Assembly (NCBI GenBank): GCA_047967505.1
Contig: CM106541.1
Length of the DNA: 64,000 nt
Origin: Dipteris shenzhenensis
Lineage: Eukaryota; Polypodiophyta; Polypodiopsida; Gleicheniales
Reading direction: 5' to 3' (one strand)
Below are positions 20,181 through 31,807 of the stretch, piece after piece (position 1 is the stretch's first letter; every line of letters begins with the position of its first letter). The translations under genes were made by a program, and so were the position numbers. Below the pieces are notes generated by a model. That model saw only the letters and a list, made by a program, of their open reading frames with translations. It was not told the origin of the DNA and did not search any database.

Positions 20181-22062
20181 CCATTTTTCATACGTAGTCA
20201 CTAGTAGGGATTATACCTTCCACGTGGCACATATGAAATTAGTTGGAGACCAAATCTTGCATGGATGTAGGTCTAGGGTAGCCTAAGAGCCGTGCAAAGT
20301 TTCATCCCCAACAGATAAGTCCACGTGCGTATTTGGTTAGTACGTGCACCATTTTTCATACGTAGTCACTAGTAGGGATTGTAAAAATGTACGCATTACA
20401 CCTTCCATGTGACACATATGAAATCAGTTGGAGACCAAATCTTGCATGGATGTATGTCTAGGGTAGCCTAAGAGCCGTGCAGAGTTTCATCCCCAAGAGA
20501 TAAGTCCACGTGCATATTTGGTTAGTACGTGTGCCATTTTTCATGCGTAGTCACTAGTAGGGATTGTAAAAATGTACGCATTATACCTTCCACGTGGCAC
20601 ATACCAAATCAGTTGAAGACCAAATCTTGCGTGGATGTAGGTCTAGGGTAGCCTAAGAGCTGTGCGAAGTTTCATCCCCAACAGATAAGTCCACGTGTGT
20701 ATTTGGTTAGTATGTACACCATTTTTCATGCATACTCACTAGTAGGGATTGTAAAAATGTATGCATTATACCTTCCACGTGGCACATATCAAAACAATTG
20801 GAGACCAAATCTTGCATGGATGTAGGTCTTGGGTAGCCTAAGAGCCATGCAAAGTTTCATCCCCAACACATAAGTCCACGTGCGTATTTGGTTGGTACGT
20901 GCGCCATTTTTCATGCGTAGTCACTAGTAGGGATTGTAAAAATGTATGCATTACACCTTCCACGTGGCACATACGAAATCAATTGGAGACCAAATCTTGC
21001 ATGGATGTATGTCTAGGGTAGCCTAAGAGCCGTGCAGAGTTTCATCCCCAAGAGATAAGTCCATGTGAATATTTGGTTAGTACGTGTGCCATTTTTCATA
21101 CGTAGTTACTAGTAGGGATTGTAAAAATGTACGCATTATACCTTCCACGTGGCACATACCAAATCAGTTGGAGACCAAATCTTGCATGGATCTAGGTCTA
21201 GGGTAGCCTAAGAGTCGTGCGAAGTTTCATTCCCAATAGATAAGTCCACATGCGTATTTGGTTAGTACGTGCGACATTTTTCATGTGTAGTCACTAGTAG
21301 GGATTGTAAAAATGTACGCATTATACCTTCCACATGGCACATACCAAATCAGTTGGAGACCAAATCTTGCGTGGATGTAGGTCTAGGGTAGCCTAAGAGC
21401 CGTGCAAAGTTTCATCCCCAAGAGATAAGTCCACGTGCGTGTTTGGTTAGTACGTGCACCATTTTTCATGCGTAGTCACTAGTAGGGATTGTAAAAATGT
21501 ACGCATTATACCTTCCACGTGGCACATACCAAATCAGTTGGAGACCAAATCTTGCATGGATGTAAGTCTAGGGCAGCCTAAGAGCCGTGCGAAGTTTCAT
21601 CCCCAACAGATAAGTCCACGTGTGTATTTGGCTAGTATGTGCGCCATTTTTCATACGTAGTCACTAGTAGGGATTGTAAAAATGTACGCATTATACCTTC
21701 CATGTGGCATATACCAAATCAGTTGGAGACCAAATCTTGCATGGATGTAGGTCTAGGGTAGCCTAAGAGCCGTGCCAAGTTTCATTTCCAACAGATAAGT
21801 CCACGTGTGTATTTGGTTAGTACGTGCGCCATTTTTCATGTGTAGTCACTAGTAGGGATTGTAAAAATGTACGCATTATACCTTCCACGTGGCACATACC
21901 AAATTAGTTGGAGACCAAATCTTGCATGGATGTAGGTCTAGGGTAGCCTAAGAGCCGTGCAAAGTTTCATCCCCAACAGATAAGTCCACATGCGTATTTG
22001 GTTAGTACATGTGCCATTTTTCATGCGTAGTCACTAGTAGGGATTGTAAAAATGTACGCATT
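20181..22062 (+). repeat. satellite array, ~185 bp monomer, about 10 full copies
   Basis: The phrase CCATTTTTCATACGTAGTCA recurs with slight changes near 20181, 20350, 20535, 20719, 20904, 21089, 21274, 21460, 21644, 21829 and 22013, a regular step of 184-186 bp. Conserved internal marks are TACCTTCCACGTGGCACATA, GGTAGCCTAAGAGCCGTGC and GATAAGTCCACGTGCGTATT. The first copy lacks the GTAAAAATGTACGCA stretch. The last is cut at 22062 by a different sequence. No ORF of interest. CACGTG/CCACGTGG E/G-box cores occur twice per monomer. Confidence 0.95.
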
Positions 22063-22063
22063 C

Positions 22064-22791
22064 TGACAGAATAAAGAAATCCAAGAAGAAACCCCCGTCT
22101 TTGAGACAGACAGATACCACGAAGGGAGCGATTTCTTCAGAAACCAGACAATTTCATCAAGACAAGGCCAATTTTGCATGATTTTATCAGAAACCAGATG
22201 ATTCCATCAGGGCGTGACCGACTTTGCACAGAGAAAGAAATGATCTCCTTCGAGAAGTGTTCTCGTACCAAAACAGGAGCAATCTCCTGTGGTGTGGTCC
22301 AGATACGGTAAGATCTTCAAGAAAATGACGATTTTCTCCAAAACCTGATGATTTTTTCAAAAGATGACGATTTTACTCAACATACAACTTTCATAAGCTG
22401 AGATACATCAGCACAATGGAAACAACAGAGGCGCGGGAGCAAGGAAGGAAGCGAGCTGGTTACACGCGAAAAGCATGTTGCTTTTTGGGAAAAGCACCAC
22501 ACCTTGAAAGTAGGAAAGCATGGCTACTTTTGGATGCATCTGGGGGGAAAGCAACCAAATTTGGGAGTTCCATGAAAATAGGAAAAGCCCCTATTGGCGG
22601 CCAGCCTCTTGAGTGTAGCATCTGCAAGTCAAGTCGCCCAAGCTCCCTGCCTTGTTTTACTGTGAATAATAATAGAACCTTCAGGGGAGACCAGCCGCTC
22701 GTGTCTGGTCCCTAGAGCGGTGTGGTGCACTCTCTCTCTCTTGCCCTTCCCCGATTGCTGACCCGAATTTCCTGTTCTGAATTCCAACAAG
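22064..22791. mobile_element. candidate solo or truncated copia-type LTR
   Basis: Starts TGACAGAATAA where the satellite is broken, and ends GAATTCCAACA, giving TG...CA ends. It is followed by AGTATCAGGTGC, similar to the initiator-Met tRNA primer site TGGTATCAGAGC. Internal short repeats (AAACCAGA-x-GATT, TGACGATTTT) and a promoter-like GC-rich part lie within. The ORF at 22416 has no known domain. The copia gag remnant next to it is on the minus strand, so this LTR may belong to a separate or rearranged element. No second LTR was found. Confidence 0.35.
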
Positions 22792-22936
22792 TATCAGGTG
22801 CACAGTTCCTAATCTCCACGCCTCAATTGTGGGGGTTTACAAAACACAATAGTTTATTTTCATTCATTTTGGAGGACTATCCAGGCTGAGTACCTTGACA
22901 TAAAAAGAGAGATCTGGAGCATACATAGAGATGTGT

Positions 22937-23700
22937 TTAAAATGCATAATCTTCAAAGGATGCCTCATCTTGTGGAGGCTCATTAACTATAAGTAGATTT
23001 GCATTTTCTGTCTTTGCTTTGGCTCTGCAAAACTTCTCATTATGGTTGTTCTTGCCACAGTGCTTGCATGGATTAATTTTTAAGCAGTCCTTTGAAAGGT
23101 GATTTGTCTTTCCACAGTGATTGCAAGGGGTATACTTGCCCTTCTGTGTCATTGCCTTTCCTGAGCTCCATATGCCTTTCTTCTTCTTGGAGAGCAGAGA
23201 TAATACCTTCAAGATTAGGATTAGGTAGATTTTTCAAAGTGCTAACAATGTGATCATAATCTTCAGGCATACTCTTAAGTAACACTGCCATAGCATCATC
23301 TGGAGTAATAGGAGAGTTGATAGAAGCTAATTGAGTCATAAGACTCCGCATATAGTTGACATGAGCTGCTAAAGTAGTACCACTAGCCATCTTCAATTCA
23401 AAGAAAGAGATTTTAAGTGATAGTTTAGAGATGTGAGAGCTAGCACAAAACGCTAGAGTAGCATTTTATGTAGCATCATCTTCAAAAACTTGTCCAAAAC
23501 TGTCAAAACTGAAAAGCTGAACTTGGAGAGCTTGTAGCTCACTCTTCAAAGCAAAGGAAAAGGGGGTTTCTGAGGCAAAAGAGAGCTGGTATACCACAGA
23601 AGGTCCTCTGGGAAGAAGAGGCGCAAAAATGTGTCAGGTCGTCCTATATTGCCTCTTCAAAGTCGATTGGTTTTTCTCTGATTTCTCCTTGAATATGCAG
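22937..23700 (-). pseudogene. Ty1/copia gag remnant with two zinc knuckles
   Basis: Two frames overlap at a frameshift near 23170. The upstream part gives the copia gag pattern (MRSLMTQLASINSPITPDDA, LLKSMPEDYDHIVSTLKNLP), with ISKLSLKISFFELKMASGTT just before it. The downstream part gives two CCHC knuckles, CNHCGKTNHLSKDC and CKHCGKNNHNEKFC, separated by LKINP. No protease, integrase or RT follows, so the element is truncated after gag. Gag forms the virus-like particle and the knuckles bind element RNA. Confidence 0.75.
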
Positions 23701-23929
23701 CCATTGCTGCTCAGATTTCAGCACAAGATAGCTCTAGGATGGACTAACTCCCCCTAAAAGGAATTAGAGAAAGATGAAGTGTGCTAGGAGAAAACGCAGA
23801 AGGAACAGTTGACGACTTTTGTGTAATTGTGACAAAACGGGTTCAATTCCTCTCAGCCAGAAGTTCGCCCTTTTGAGATAGATCTCCAATAGGAAGGACG
23901 TGGGAAATGGCTGAGAACCAGAGGAGAAC

Positions 23930-25130
23930 AAGCTTAAGCAAGTTTGTTTGGCTGTGCGGCCAATTCTTTTCAAAGCACCAAGTTTAGGGAGATTTGGCCA
24001 TGCAGCCAAATCTTTTCAAAGCACCAGGTTTAGGGAGATTCGGCCGTGCGGCCAAATCTTGCTAGCTTCTTTCTAATCACGAGGTTCTATGGAGATTTGG
24101 CCGTGCAGCCAAATCTTTTCAAAGCACCAGGCTTTGGGGAGATTTGTGTGCGGTCAAATCTTGCTAGCTTCTTTCTAATCATAAGGGTCTATGGAGATTT
24201 GGCCGTGCGGCCAACTCTTTTCAAAGCACAGGTTTAGGGAGATTTGGCCATGTAGCCAAATCTTTTCAAAGCACCAGGTTTGGGGAGATTTGGCCATGCA
24301 GCCAAATCTTTTCAAAGCACTAGGTTTGGGGAGATTTGGCTGTGCAGCCAAATCTTTTCAAAGCACTAAGGTTTGGGGAGATTTGGCTACAATGCGAAAT
24401 CTTTCTAGCTTTTTATAAGTCACGAGGGTTTAGGGAGATTTAACTGTGCAGCCAAATCTTGCTAGCTTCTTTCTAATCACAAGGGTCTAGGGAGATTTGG
24501 CCGTGCGGCCAAATCTTTTCAAAGTAGCAGGATTTGGGGATATTTGGTTGTGATGCCAAATCTTTCTAGCTTCTTTTAAATCACTTGGGTCTAAGGAGAT
24601 TTGGCCATGCGGCCAAATCTTGCTAGCTTCTTTCTAATCACGAGGGTCTAGGGAGATTTGGCCATGCGGCCTAATCTTGCTATCTTCTTTCTAATCACAA
24701 GTGTCGAGGAAGATTTGGTTGTGTGGCCAAATCTTTTCAAAGCATCAAGGTTTAGGAAGATTTAGTTGTGATGCCAAATCTTTATAGCTTCTTTGAAATC
24801 ACCAAGTTCTAGGGAGGTTTGGCCGTACGGCCAAATCTTGTATGTTTTGAAAGAAGCCAGAAGATCTGGCCGCATGGCCAAATCTCTCCATTTCAATTTT
24901 AAAATTCAAATCTGAAAAATTCAAAATCTTAGATTCAAAATTTAAAATTCAAAATTCAAAATTCAAAATTCAAAATCTTAGATACAAAATTCAAATTTCA
25001 AATTTGAAGATCTGAAAGTCAAATCATATACTAAAGACCCTACTTTCAAATCACACTTCAAGATTCCTACTTTTACAAGACTCTTTCTTTCGAATCGTGG
25101 TGTTCTGAAATGGAGAAAATCGAGAACATG
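23930..25130 (+). repeat. palindromic tandem array GATTTGGCC-N4-GGCCAAATC, left arm, with AT-rich spacer
   Basis: About 19 units between 23945 and 24885, spaced 43-57 bp. Each has the dyad GATTTGGCC(G/A)TGCGGCCAAATC in varying states of decay, followed by CTTTTCAAAGCACCAGG or CTTGCTAGCTTCTTTCTAAT. From 24893 to 25010 there is a run of AAAATTCAAAATTC-type sequence, then CCTACTTTCAAATCACAC. The same order reappears reversed at 35880-36370. Small ORFs here are shadows of the repeat. Confidence 0.9.
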
Positions 25131-25144
25131 CATGAATTAGGTAC

Positions 25145-26140
25145 TATTAGCTGGAAAAGAATTCAAGACCAGAGGCTAGAGGCTAAGCATGGCGATGCTC
25201 GAGGGCCATAGGGGAAAGGAGATCGTGAGGGCGAACTGTTATCATGGGAGGGGAAAAAGGAATTAGAATGGGAGGGAATGAAGAGAGAGACTATGACACA
25301 AGGGGAAAGGGAGAGGGGGAAGAGAAGCATGTACATGATAGGAAGAGGAATGTAAAGATGGAGACATCAAGGGAAGAGGACTATACTTTATTTGAAAGAA
25401 AGGATGAGAGGGAAATATCAAAGCACTAGCTAGGTGGCTTTACAAGAATGAGCATGTCTCATCAAGGAGTAGCCCCCTCCTTTTATAGCCAAAAGAGGGG
25501 GTCTCTCCCAATTAATGTATCCTCCCACATGCATGGTGTGTGTGGAAAAGTCTCCTATGTGGGGTAGGTAGTTACGCACTCTCAATTGTGTGCGACAACC
25601 CTTTGCCTCAATTTTCCACATAAATCAAGCCCCATATCTCAATTCTATGATACTCCCTTGGTCTCTTCCCAATTTTATAATATGTTCAAACCTTTAGGAG
25701 GACAAGTGGAGGGTTGGCACAAGGAATCTTGCCACCTCATCCTACTTTCCCCATTATTTAACTTGCTCTCTTGGACCTTCTATACCTCCCCCACATGGGC
25801 CTATCCCATATGGAGGGAATAATTCAATATAATATCCATCTCCACCTATTTTATATTACTTCTCCCATGGACTTTGAGCCATATCTCACTAAATGCAACC
25901 TAGGTGGAGGGGTGGCACATGGAGGAGCCATGCCACCTTACATTTTATAATATTACTATCATGGATTATGTACAATAGAGCTTATGGGTCCTCTTACGTG
26001 GAAGGGTGGCACATGGTCATGCCCTGCCACCTCAACCCTGGGCCCTATGCACACCATATTTTATTATACTATTGCCACATATACAAACACACACACACAC
26101 CTATTAATGCCTTTTTCCTTAGACAATTTTATCCATAACA
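25145..26140 (-). repeat. 3' LTR of the gypsy element
   Basis: In element orientation it starts TGTTATGG and ends CCAGCTAATA, so the right end is not the usual CA. It matches the other LTR with only scattered substitutions over its first ~650 bp. It has ~40 bp more near 25830-25870 (AATATAATATCCATCTCCAC) and (CA)n length differences. Confidence 0.92.
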
Positions 26141-26160
26141 GTTCCCCCCCCCAGGCAGGG
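26141..26160 (-). other. polypurine tract (PPT)
   Basis: On the minus strand it reads CCTGGGGGGGGGAAC directly before the TGTTATGG of the 3' LTR. Purine runs at this place prime plus-strand DNA synthesis in LTR elements. Confidence 0.8.
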
Positions 26161-26279
26161 AATGCATAGCATTTCCATGCCTGGGTCCATCACGCACAAA
26201 GAAAGGCTTGAGGTAACGCTTGTTGATCACCTTCTTCCCATATGGTTCATGCAGCTCCTGCACTTGTATAGACCCATTG

Positions 26280-27515
26280 CTAACATTCCTTGATGACTTT
26301 GTATGGACCAATCCTCAGTGGCAGAAACTTTTTATCCATTTGGTGGTCCAATCTGTTATCAAAGCATAGCACAACATCCCCCTCAGCAAAGTGTCTTTCC
26401 CATCCCTTGCGAATATTAGCATCCAAGAAGGCCTTTTGTCTATTCTTTTGGACCTCTGTTTGGTATAGTGCAAGGCGTCGGGTTTCATCTAACTTCTCAA
26501 GTTGTACCAATCTAGCCTCTACATGTTCATCTTCTGTCATCCTCTGTTCTTGTGCCAATCTCAAAGTTGGAATCTCTATCTCTAGTGGTAAAACGGCCTC
26601 AGTACCATACACCAACTCAAAAGGAGTGTGACCTATAGATGTTTTATGAGTGATGTTGTAAGCCCACACGGCTTCAGTGACCTTTTGATCCCACTGGCTC
26701 CTGTTCCCTACAGCCATTTTTCCCATGGTTTTACAAAGGAGGCCATTGGTCCGCTCAGTTTGACCCATGGATGCCGGATAATAGATACTAGAAGTGTGAT
26801 GATCAATACCCATGCAATCCATGAGTAACTCCACTGCTTCATTTAAGAATGGATTCCCATGGTCAGAGATAATCTCCATGGGTGTCCCAAACCTTGTGCA
26901 GATACGTTCAAATATGAAATTTGAAACTGCCTTACCATTTGCAGTGGGGAGGGCGATAGCTTCAGCCCACTTAGTGACATACTGAGTAGCTACCAAAAGA
27001 TACTTCTTTTTGCGGGCAATCATGGGCAAGGGCCCGACAAAATCGATTCCCCACTTCTGAAATAGATGGATGGACATCACTGGGTGATGTTGCCCAGGAC
27101 GCAAATCCTTCCTACCAAAGAATTGGCATGGTTCACAGGTTTTGCAATGCAAAGTGACATCTTTGAACAAGGTCAGCCAATAGTATCCAGCATGTAAAAT
27201 CTTTTTAGCTGTATAGTCACTGGCATAGTGGCCTCCACAAAATCCATCATGATAATGCTTCAATACCTTAGGCACTTGATCTGCATCAATGGCCCATCTT
27301 AGTACCCCATCCATTCCTTGACGGTACAACACCCCATCAAGGAGGGTGTAGCGCCTACTATCTCTGCGGATCTTCTTTCTCTCATAGCTAGTACTTTTTG
27401 GAGAAAAGGAGAAAGCAGTTAGAAACCTGTAGATACCACCATACCATGGATCCCCAGCTTCTATGGCTGCTACAAGGGTTAGATCAAGGCACTCCTCTAA
27501 ATCAAGTTGGAACAA
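26280..27515 (-). CDS. Ty3/gypsy integrase segment (411 codons)
   Basis: Inserts the element cDNA into host DNA. The N-terminal HHCC zinc-binding part is HYHDGFCGGHYASDYT ... HCKTCEPCQ. The catalytic D,D,E core has Asp in WGIDFVGPLP, Asp in EIISDHGNPF and Glu in MGQTERTNG. The C-terminal part carries AYNITHKTSIGHTPFELVYG and the GPYKV-type end (PLRIGPYKVIKE). No stop interrupts these 411 codons, so it is the best-kept piece of the element. Upstream it is out of frame with the RNase H segment. The nominal Met is not a real start, since the domain is made as part of a polyprotein. Confidence 0.88.
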   Translation of the reverse strand: MFQLDLEECLDLTLVAAIEAGDPWYGGIYRFLTAFSFSPKSTSYERKKIRRDSRRYTLLDGVLYRQGMDGVLRWAIDADQVPKVLKHYHDGFCGGHYASDYTAKKILHAGYYWLTLFKDVTLHCKTCEPCQFFGRKDLRPGQHHPVMSIHLFQKWGIDFVGPLPMIARKKKYLLVATQYVTKWAEAIALPTANGKAVSNFIFERICTRFGTPMEIISDHGNPFLNEAVELLMDCMGIDHHTSSIYYPASMGQTERTNGLLCKTMGKMAVGNRSQWDQKVTEAVWAYNITHKTSIGHTPFELVYGTEAVLPLEIEIPTLRLAQEQRMTEDEHVEARLVQLEKLDETRRLALYQTEVQKNRQKAFLDANIRKGWERHFAEGDVVLCFDNRLDHQMDKKFLPLRIGPYKVIKEC

Positions 27516-27920
27516 CCCCCTTTTACAATTTTGAAAGAAAAATCATATTCTTGTAGAACTGCCAGCCATTTGGCCAACCGGCCCATGGGATTTGGTGATT
27601 GAAGAACCTGCTTTGCAAGACCAGTGCTAGTGAGTATAATGAAGGACTTTCCAGCCACATAATGCTTAAATTTCTCAATGCAAAACACCAAAGACAAAGC
27701 ATGTTTGTCAGCCTCTGAATAGTGTTGCTTAGTGTCGAGCAATTGTCAAGAAGCAAATCAAACGGGATACATGAACCGATCCTCCCCTTGCTAGAGAAGA
27801 ATACCTACTAGAGTGTGCTCACCAAACCCAGGATTAATATAGAAAGTCTTTGACCAATCTGGATTGCATAGAATGGGTTTTGAAGCCAGAGCATTCTTGA
27901 TTTGTGCAAACCCATGATCA
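27497..27920 (-). pseudogene. Ty3-type RNase H segment, frameshifted
   Basis: Reads FYINPGFGEHTLVGILL before a stop, then LDTKQHYSEADKHALSLVFC and KFKHYVAGKSFIILTSTGLA, then RLAKWLAVLQEYDFSFKIVK. This is the usual Ty3/gypsy RNase H order. The third acidic residue (usually TDH) is TST, and the first (DAS) reads NPG, so activity is lost. The region between RT and this segment (27760-28230) carries several stops. It removes the RNA strand after reverse transcription in live relatives. Confidence 0.7.
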
Positions 27921-28231
27921 CAATACTCATCCCAAGAGAAATCAACCCCATCTTTTAATAGCATAGTCATGGGTCATGTCAAAGCAGCATATTGATTAAT
28001 GAAGCGGTGATAGTATCTTGCTAGATTGACAAATGAGCATACCTGACATTTGGTTGTAGGCGGGGAGAGCTTGAGGATGGCTTCTACCTTCTCGGCTTGA
28101 CACCCTCGAATGAGACAATATGTCCCAATAACCTCCCTTGAGTGGCTCTAATGATGCATTTCTCAGGGTTGAGACTGCCGTTTGCATCATTGACCCTTTG
28201 GAAGGCCAATCTAACCTTCATGACATGCTCC

Positions 28232-29390
28232 TTATGTGATGAGAATATACAAAAAATCATCTAAAAACACCTCTAAGAAATCCCCCAAATAAGGAGCAAA
28301 CACCATCTGCATAAATCTTTGAAAGGTAGTAGGGGCATTGGTGAGGCCAAATGGCATTACCTTGAATGCAAATGTCCCCCAGGGTGTGGCAAAATGTGGT
28401 TTTAAGCACATCTTCTTCGGCAAATCTGATTTGATAAAACCCAGAGTAACCATCACAGAATGTATACATCTCATGACCACTTACCTTCTCAAGAATGAGG
28501 TCTTGAAAGGGCAGAGGATGATGATCCCCCTTGGTGGCTGCATTGAGTTTCTTATAGTCGATGCAGACCTGCCACTTGTTGTTTTTCTTTGGGGTGACTA
28601 CCACTGGTGAAACCCATTCAGTATTGTGAATCGAAACAATAAACCCAGCCTCTACCAGCTTCTGCAACTCCGAGCGCAAAGCATCGGTCTGCAGGGGCCC
28701 TAATCTCCGATACTTCTGAGCCACAGGCTTCACATCAGGCTTCAGCTCTATCTTGTGCTCTATGGCAGTCACATGGCGAAGGTGGTGGTAGCTAGTTGCA
28801 AAGAGGTCAGGGAAATCTTTGAACATTTCTAGGAATTCATCTTTCTCACTTGGAGTGAGGTCTGGGCAAAGCATAGATTCAAGCTGTTGAGGACTAGCTG
28901 TTACCTTTTCTATAGGTGGCGGGGTCGGAGACACCTCCATCATGTAAACTTCCTCCTCTGAGAATTCCTCCCCCCCGTCTAATTCTTCCATTGATTCAGA
29001 CACCGAGGATGAGAGAGTATCATTGTCTTGCTCCTCTTCTTCTTCCGGTTCCATGGCACCGGGTTGCACTGGGATCTTCTCCTTAGAAGCGCCAAAAGAC
29101 ATGTGTCCTGTCTTCCAATAGCTGACTGCGTCACTCTTTCTCAACCATGGTCTCTCGAGTATGGCTGGGTAACTCCTGCCTGTATCCTCGATGTCCACTA
29201 CATAGAAATTGACGGTGCTGGTCAACCCATTGACAGTGATGGGCGAATCCTCAATGACTCCCAGGGTGGTGAGTCGTCGACCATCTGCTACCTTGATTTG
29301 AGTGGAGGAACTCCTTGTACATTTCAAATTCAATTTCTTCATGATTCGGGGCACCATGATATTACATGCAGCTCCCCCATCAACATACAC
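28232..29390 (-). pseudogene. aspartic protease and reverse transcriptase, frameshifted
   Basis: The protease motif is MYVDGGAACNIMVP (D-G-G where D-S/T-G is typical), followed by the hydrophobic VNFYVVDI and ILERPWL. RT blocks then follow: WVSPVVVTPKKNNKWQVCID, YKKLNAATKGDHHPLP, TFCDGYSGFYQI, and in another frame KVMPFGLTNAPTTFQRFM with FLEVFLDDFLYIL (the YxDD box as FLDD). The frameshift lies near 28430. An acidic stretch (EEEEEQDNDTLSSSVSESME) sits between protease and RT. The protease cuts the polyprotein and the RT copies element RNA. Both must be inactive as written. Confidence 0.8.
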
Positions 29391-29572
29391 ATTTTTGACA
29401 CGGCAATTATCTATGATGACATCGACTGGATGTGGGTGCCGATCAATTTCTTTAGAGATAGAGGATACCTCTCTTACATTTCCCTTTTTCTTGTTCCTCC
29501 TTGTTGAGAGCCCTTGCTACAGCTCACGTCTCACCTTAAGGCTTAATGCTATTAGTTGAGGGAGTGTGATGC

Positions 29573-29920
29573 TCAAAGAACAATGAGCAAGGTCCTAAAC
29601 AACCGAATAGTCTTCTTGCCCTGAGCCGATGGGAAAATCCGAGGGTGACCATTTACTCCTGCGGGATATTTTAGTCTTCTCTGTTGGTGGGTCTGCCATC
29701 TCAGCATCTGAGGGCTCTGAGAAGGACACCTTCTTCCTAGGGCGGCCCGGTCCACAGTTTGGAGAGGGGTTCGAGGTGGTACGACTTCTTTTCCTAAGGT
29801 CAAGGATCTCTACATCAGAATCCTTAGTGCCAGACTCACTTAGAAGATTCACCCTTGTAATATTGGGGCATTCCATGTGATAATGACCCTTCTAGTGGCA
29901 CTCGTAGCATACAACATTAG
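29573..29920 (-). pseudogene. gag C-terminal zinc knuckle and basic linker
   Basis: Directly after the foreign copia piece the minus strand reads CYECH, then a TAG, then KGHYHMEC. This is a C-x2-C-x4-H-x4-C knuckle with a stop inside it. Next come SDVEILDLRKRSRTTSNPSP and GRPRKKVSF (an AT-hook-like GRPRK). The frame is the same as the protease/RT frame, with stops near 29595 and 29515. It is the nucleocapsid end of gag leading into pol. Confidence 0.6.
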
Positions 29921-29934
29921 CACGGTCTCAAGCA

Positions 29935-30475
29935 AATCAGCTCCCTTGCAACAGCATGCCATAGCAAGTGACTCACAAAGCAATGTCAATAATTTGTTAC
30001 AAACATTTTTGCTCTGTTGGACAGTAGGCCAATTCCACTATCCCGTCCTCGATCAAATCATGCACATAGTGATACTGAATCTCTATATGTTTTGTGCACG
30101 CATGAAACACTGGATTTTTAGCAATGGCCATGCAACTTTGATTGTCGCACCTCAGCACAATTGCCTCATCCTCTTGCACTCCCATGTGCCATAAGATCCT
30201 CCTTAGCCACACCGCTTCACATGCAGCAAAACATGCTACCTTGTAGTTATCCTCCGTAGAAGACAATGCCACTGTTGGTTGTTTCTTACTAATCCAAGAG
30301 AAGATACCTAAACCTAAAGAGAAAAAATATCTAGAAACTAATTTCCTGGAATCAACATCTCCAGCCCACCAATCTGAGTCACAATGACTAGCCAAGGAAG
30401 TGCCCGTACCATAGGTGATGCCATAATCAAGAGTGCCCTTCACATACCTGAGCACCCGCATCCTTGCATTCCAAA
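29935..30475 (-). pseudogene. nested Ty1/copia RNase H fragment
   Basis: 155 open codons plus edges: MRVLRYVKGTLDYGITYG, HCDSDWWAGDVDSRKLVSRY, WISKKQPTVALSSTEDNY, VLRCDNQSCMAIAKNPVFHA and TKHIEIQYHYVHDLIEDG. This is the C-terminal RNase H of copia elements, with Asp (CDSDW), Glu (SSTE) and Asp (CDNQS) retained. It sits inside the gypsy gag between the proline-rich part and the zinc knuckle. So it is either a nested remnant or a captured domain. No copia LTR is seen next to it. Confidence 0.85.
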
Positions 30476-30479
30476 GGGA

Positions 30480-31378
30480 GGGCGGTTGGCTTGATTTCTA
30501 ATGCCCACCATCTTAAGCTGAAGATCATTTAGGGCCTTGGCTAGGTCACTGACTCTAGGTTCTATTGCAGGGGGGGCCTCTTTAGGTGGAGGGGCTGAGG
30601 GAGTAGAAAGGAGGGGGGCTCATGGGCGAGGCTGGGAAAATCTTCGAGGCGGAGGGTGAGAGTATACACCTTGTTGAGGGTAAGCATCTAAGGGAGGACC
30701 ATACATTTGAGGTGGAGGCAGTGGATACATCCCTAATGAGGGGTGGGGGTATGCCCCCGAGTTAGACCCCCCAGGTTGTTGTTGCAGGAATTGAGGGGGT
30801 TGCGGAGGGACAATCATTTTCTTTGAAGCGGGGTCAGACTAAAATTTATCAAACTTTTGAGCAATCTCATGTGCTAGCACCATAGTTTCTGGATTCTCCC
30901 ATTTACGCTTGAGGCAGAATTCATCACTTGCTCTTGCTACAAGGTAGCCCAGCACATGTTGAGTCATTCCAGCTCAAAATTCGGCATTGTCCTCCTGTGT
31001 GGCAATTAAACGGTCCAGGAGCATGGTCGCTTGATCCACATATCGACGCGCCGTCTCACCTTCTGACTGCTTCAAGTTTGCCACCTGTAGGTACACTTTC
31101 TCTGGCTCCTCTTCTTTGCCAAAATACTCAATCATTGCTGCTGTCAACGTTGGCCAGCTTTGGCGAACGTCTTCAGCCTGCTTCTCATACCACACTTGAG
31201 CCAAACCCTCTAGAAATGTGGGAAGAACCAATAGCCATCTGTCTTCAGTAAGAAAGTTGAGAGAAACACAACGGTGCTTGAAGGCAACAAGATACTCATT
31301 TGGATTTTCTTCCACTCGTCCACAAAACACGAGAATGTCAGCCATGCTTGGAAGATGGAAAAGAGAGTGGCAAGACAA
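30480..31378 (-). pseudogene. Ty3/gypsy gag (capsid and proline-rich part), three stops
   Basis: The capsid region reads ADILVFCGRVEENPNEYLVA, WPTLTAAMIEYFG and VANLKQSEGETARRYVDQAT. This is the retrotransposon-gag pattern around W-x-x-x-x-x-A-x-x-x-F. In the same frame, after TGA/TAG stops near 30974 and 30839, comes a proline/glycine-rich linker (PPQPPQFLQQQPGGSNSGAY, PPPQMYGPPLDAYPQQG). Another stop at 30620 precedes LAKALNDLQLKMVGI. In live elements gag builds the particle. Three in-frame stops make it non-functional. Confidence 0.8.
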
Positions 31379-31807
31379 GGCTTATCTATGGACAAACAAT
31401 AGAAAGAGGAAGCTTGAATTGAAAATTGGGTGAAGATACATCCACAAAGCACACATAGGCAGGGTAGGGTGTGACTGGTGTATTGTGAAATACTACATGG
31501 GAAGAATCTTCAGCATAGAATAGCACATAAACAATCTTAAAAGGACCAACCCTCATGATATCACATCCTCTTTACAAGCGAGGGTTAGAGACGTGGCGCT
31601 GCATGAGGTTGTTCATCAAGGCAAACAAGAATGCCATGACAAATGTCAACAGTTGGAGAGCTTCACATCACCTTCAGCTTCTTCTAGTTCTTGTAGTCGC
31701 CATGCTATTTCTTCAAGGGGTGTGCGGTCTGGCATCCTTCTTTTGAGAAATGTCCTTGAGGACCTTCCTGATGATCTTCCAAAGTCGGTGAACTCGTATC
31801 AAGTGTG

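Noticed and set aside
20181-22062. CRISPR array
   Set aside because: The repeats are 185 bp monomers without unique spacers, in a eukaryotic setting. It is a satellite.
22416-22715. 99-codon ORF in the LTR-like block
   Set aside because: No recognised motif and it lies within a candidate LTR. Likely chance.
24046-24418. Short ORFs repeating GDLAVQPNLF/FRAAAKSF peptides
   Set aside because: Translations of the GATTTGGCC tandem units.
25244-25621. ORFs in the LTRs (also at 33635-34527)
   Set aside because: They recur in both LTRs, lack domains, and overlap on both strands.
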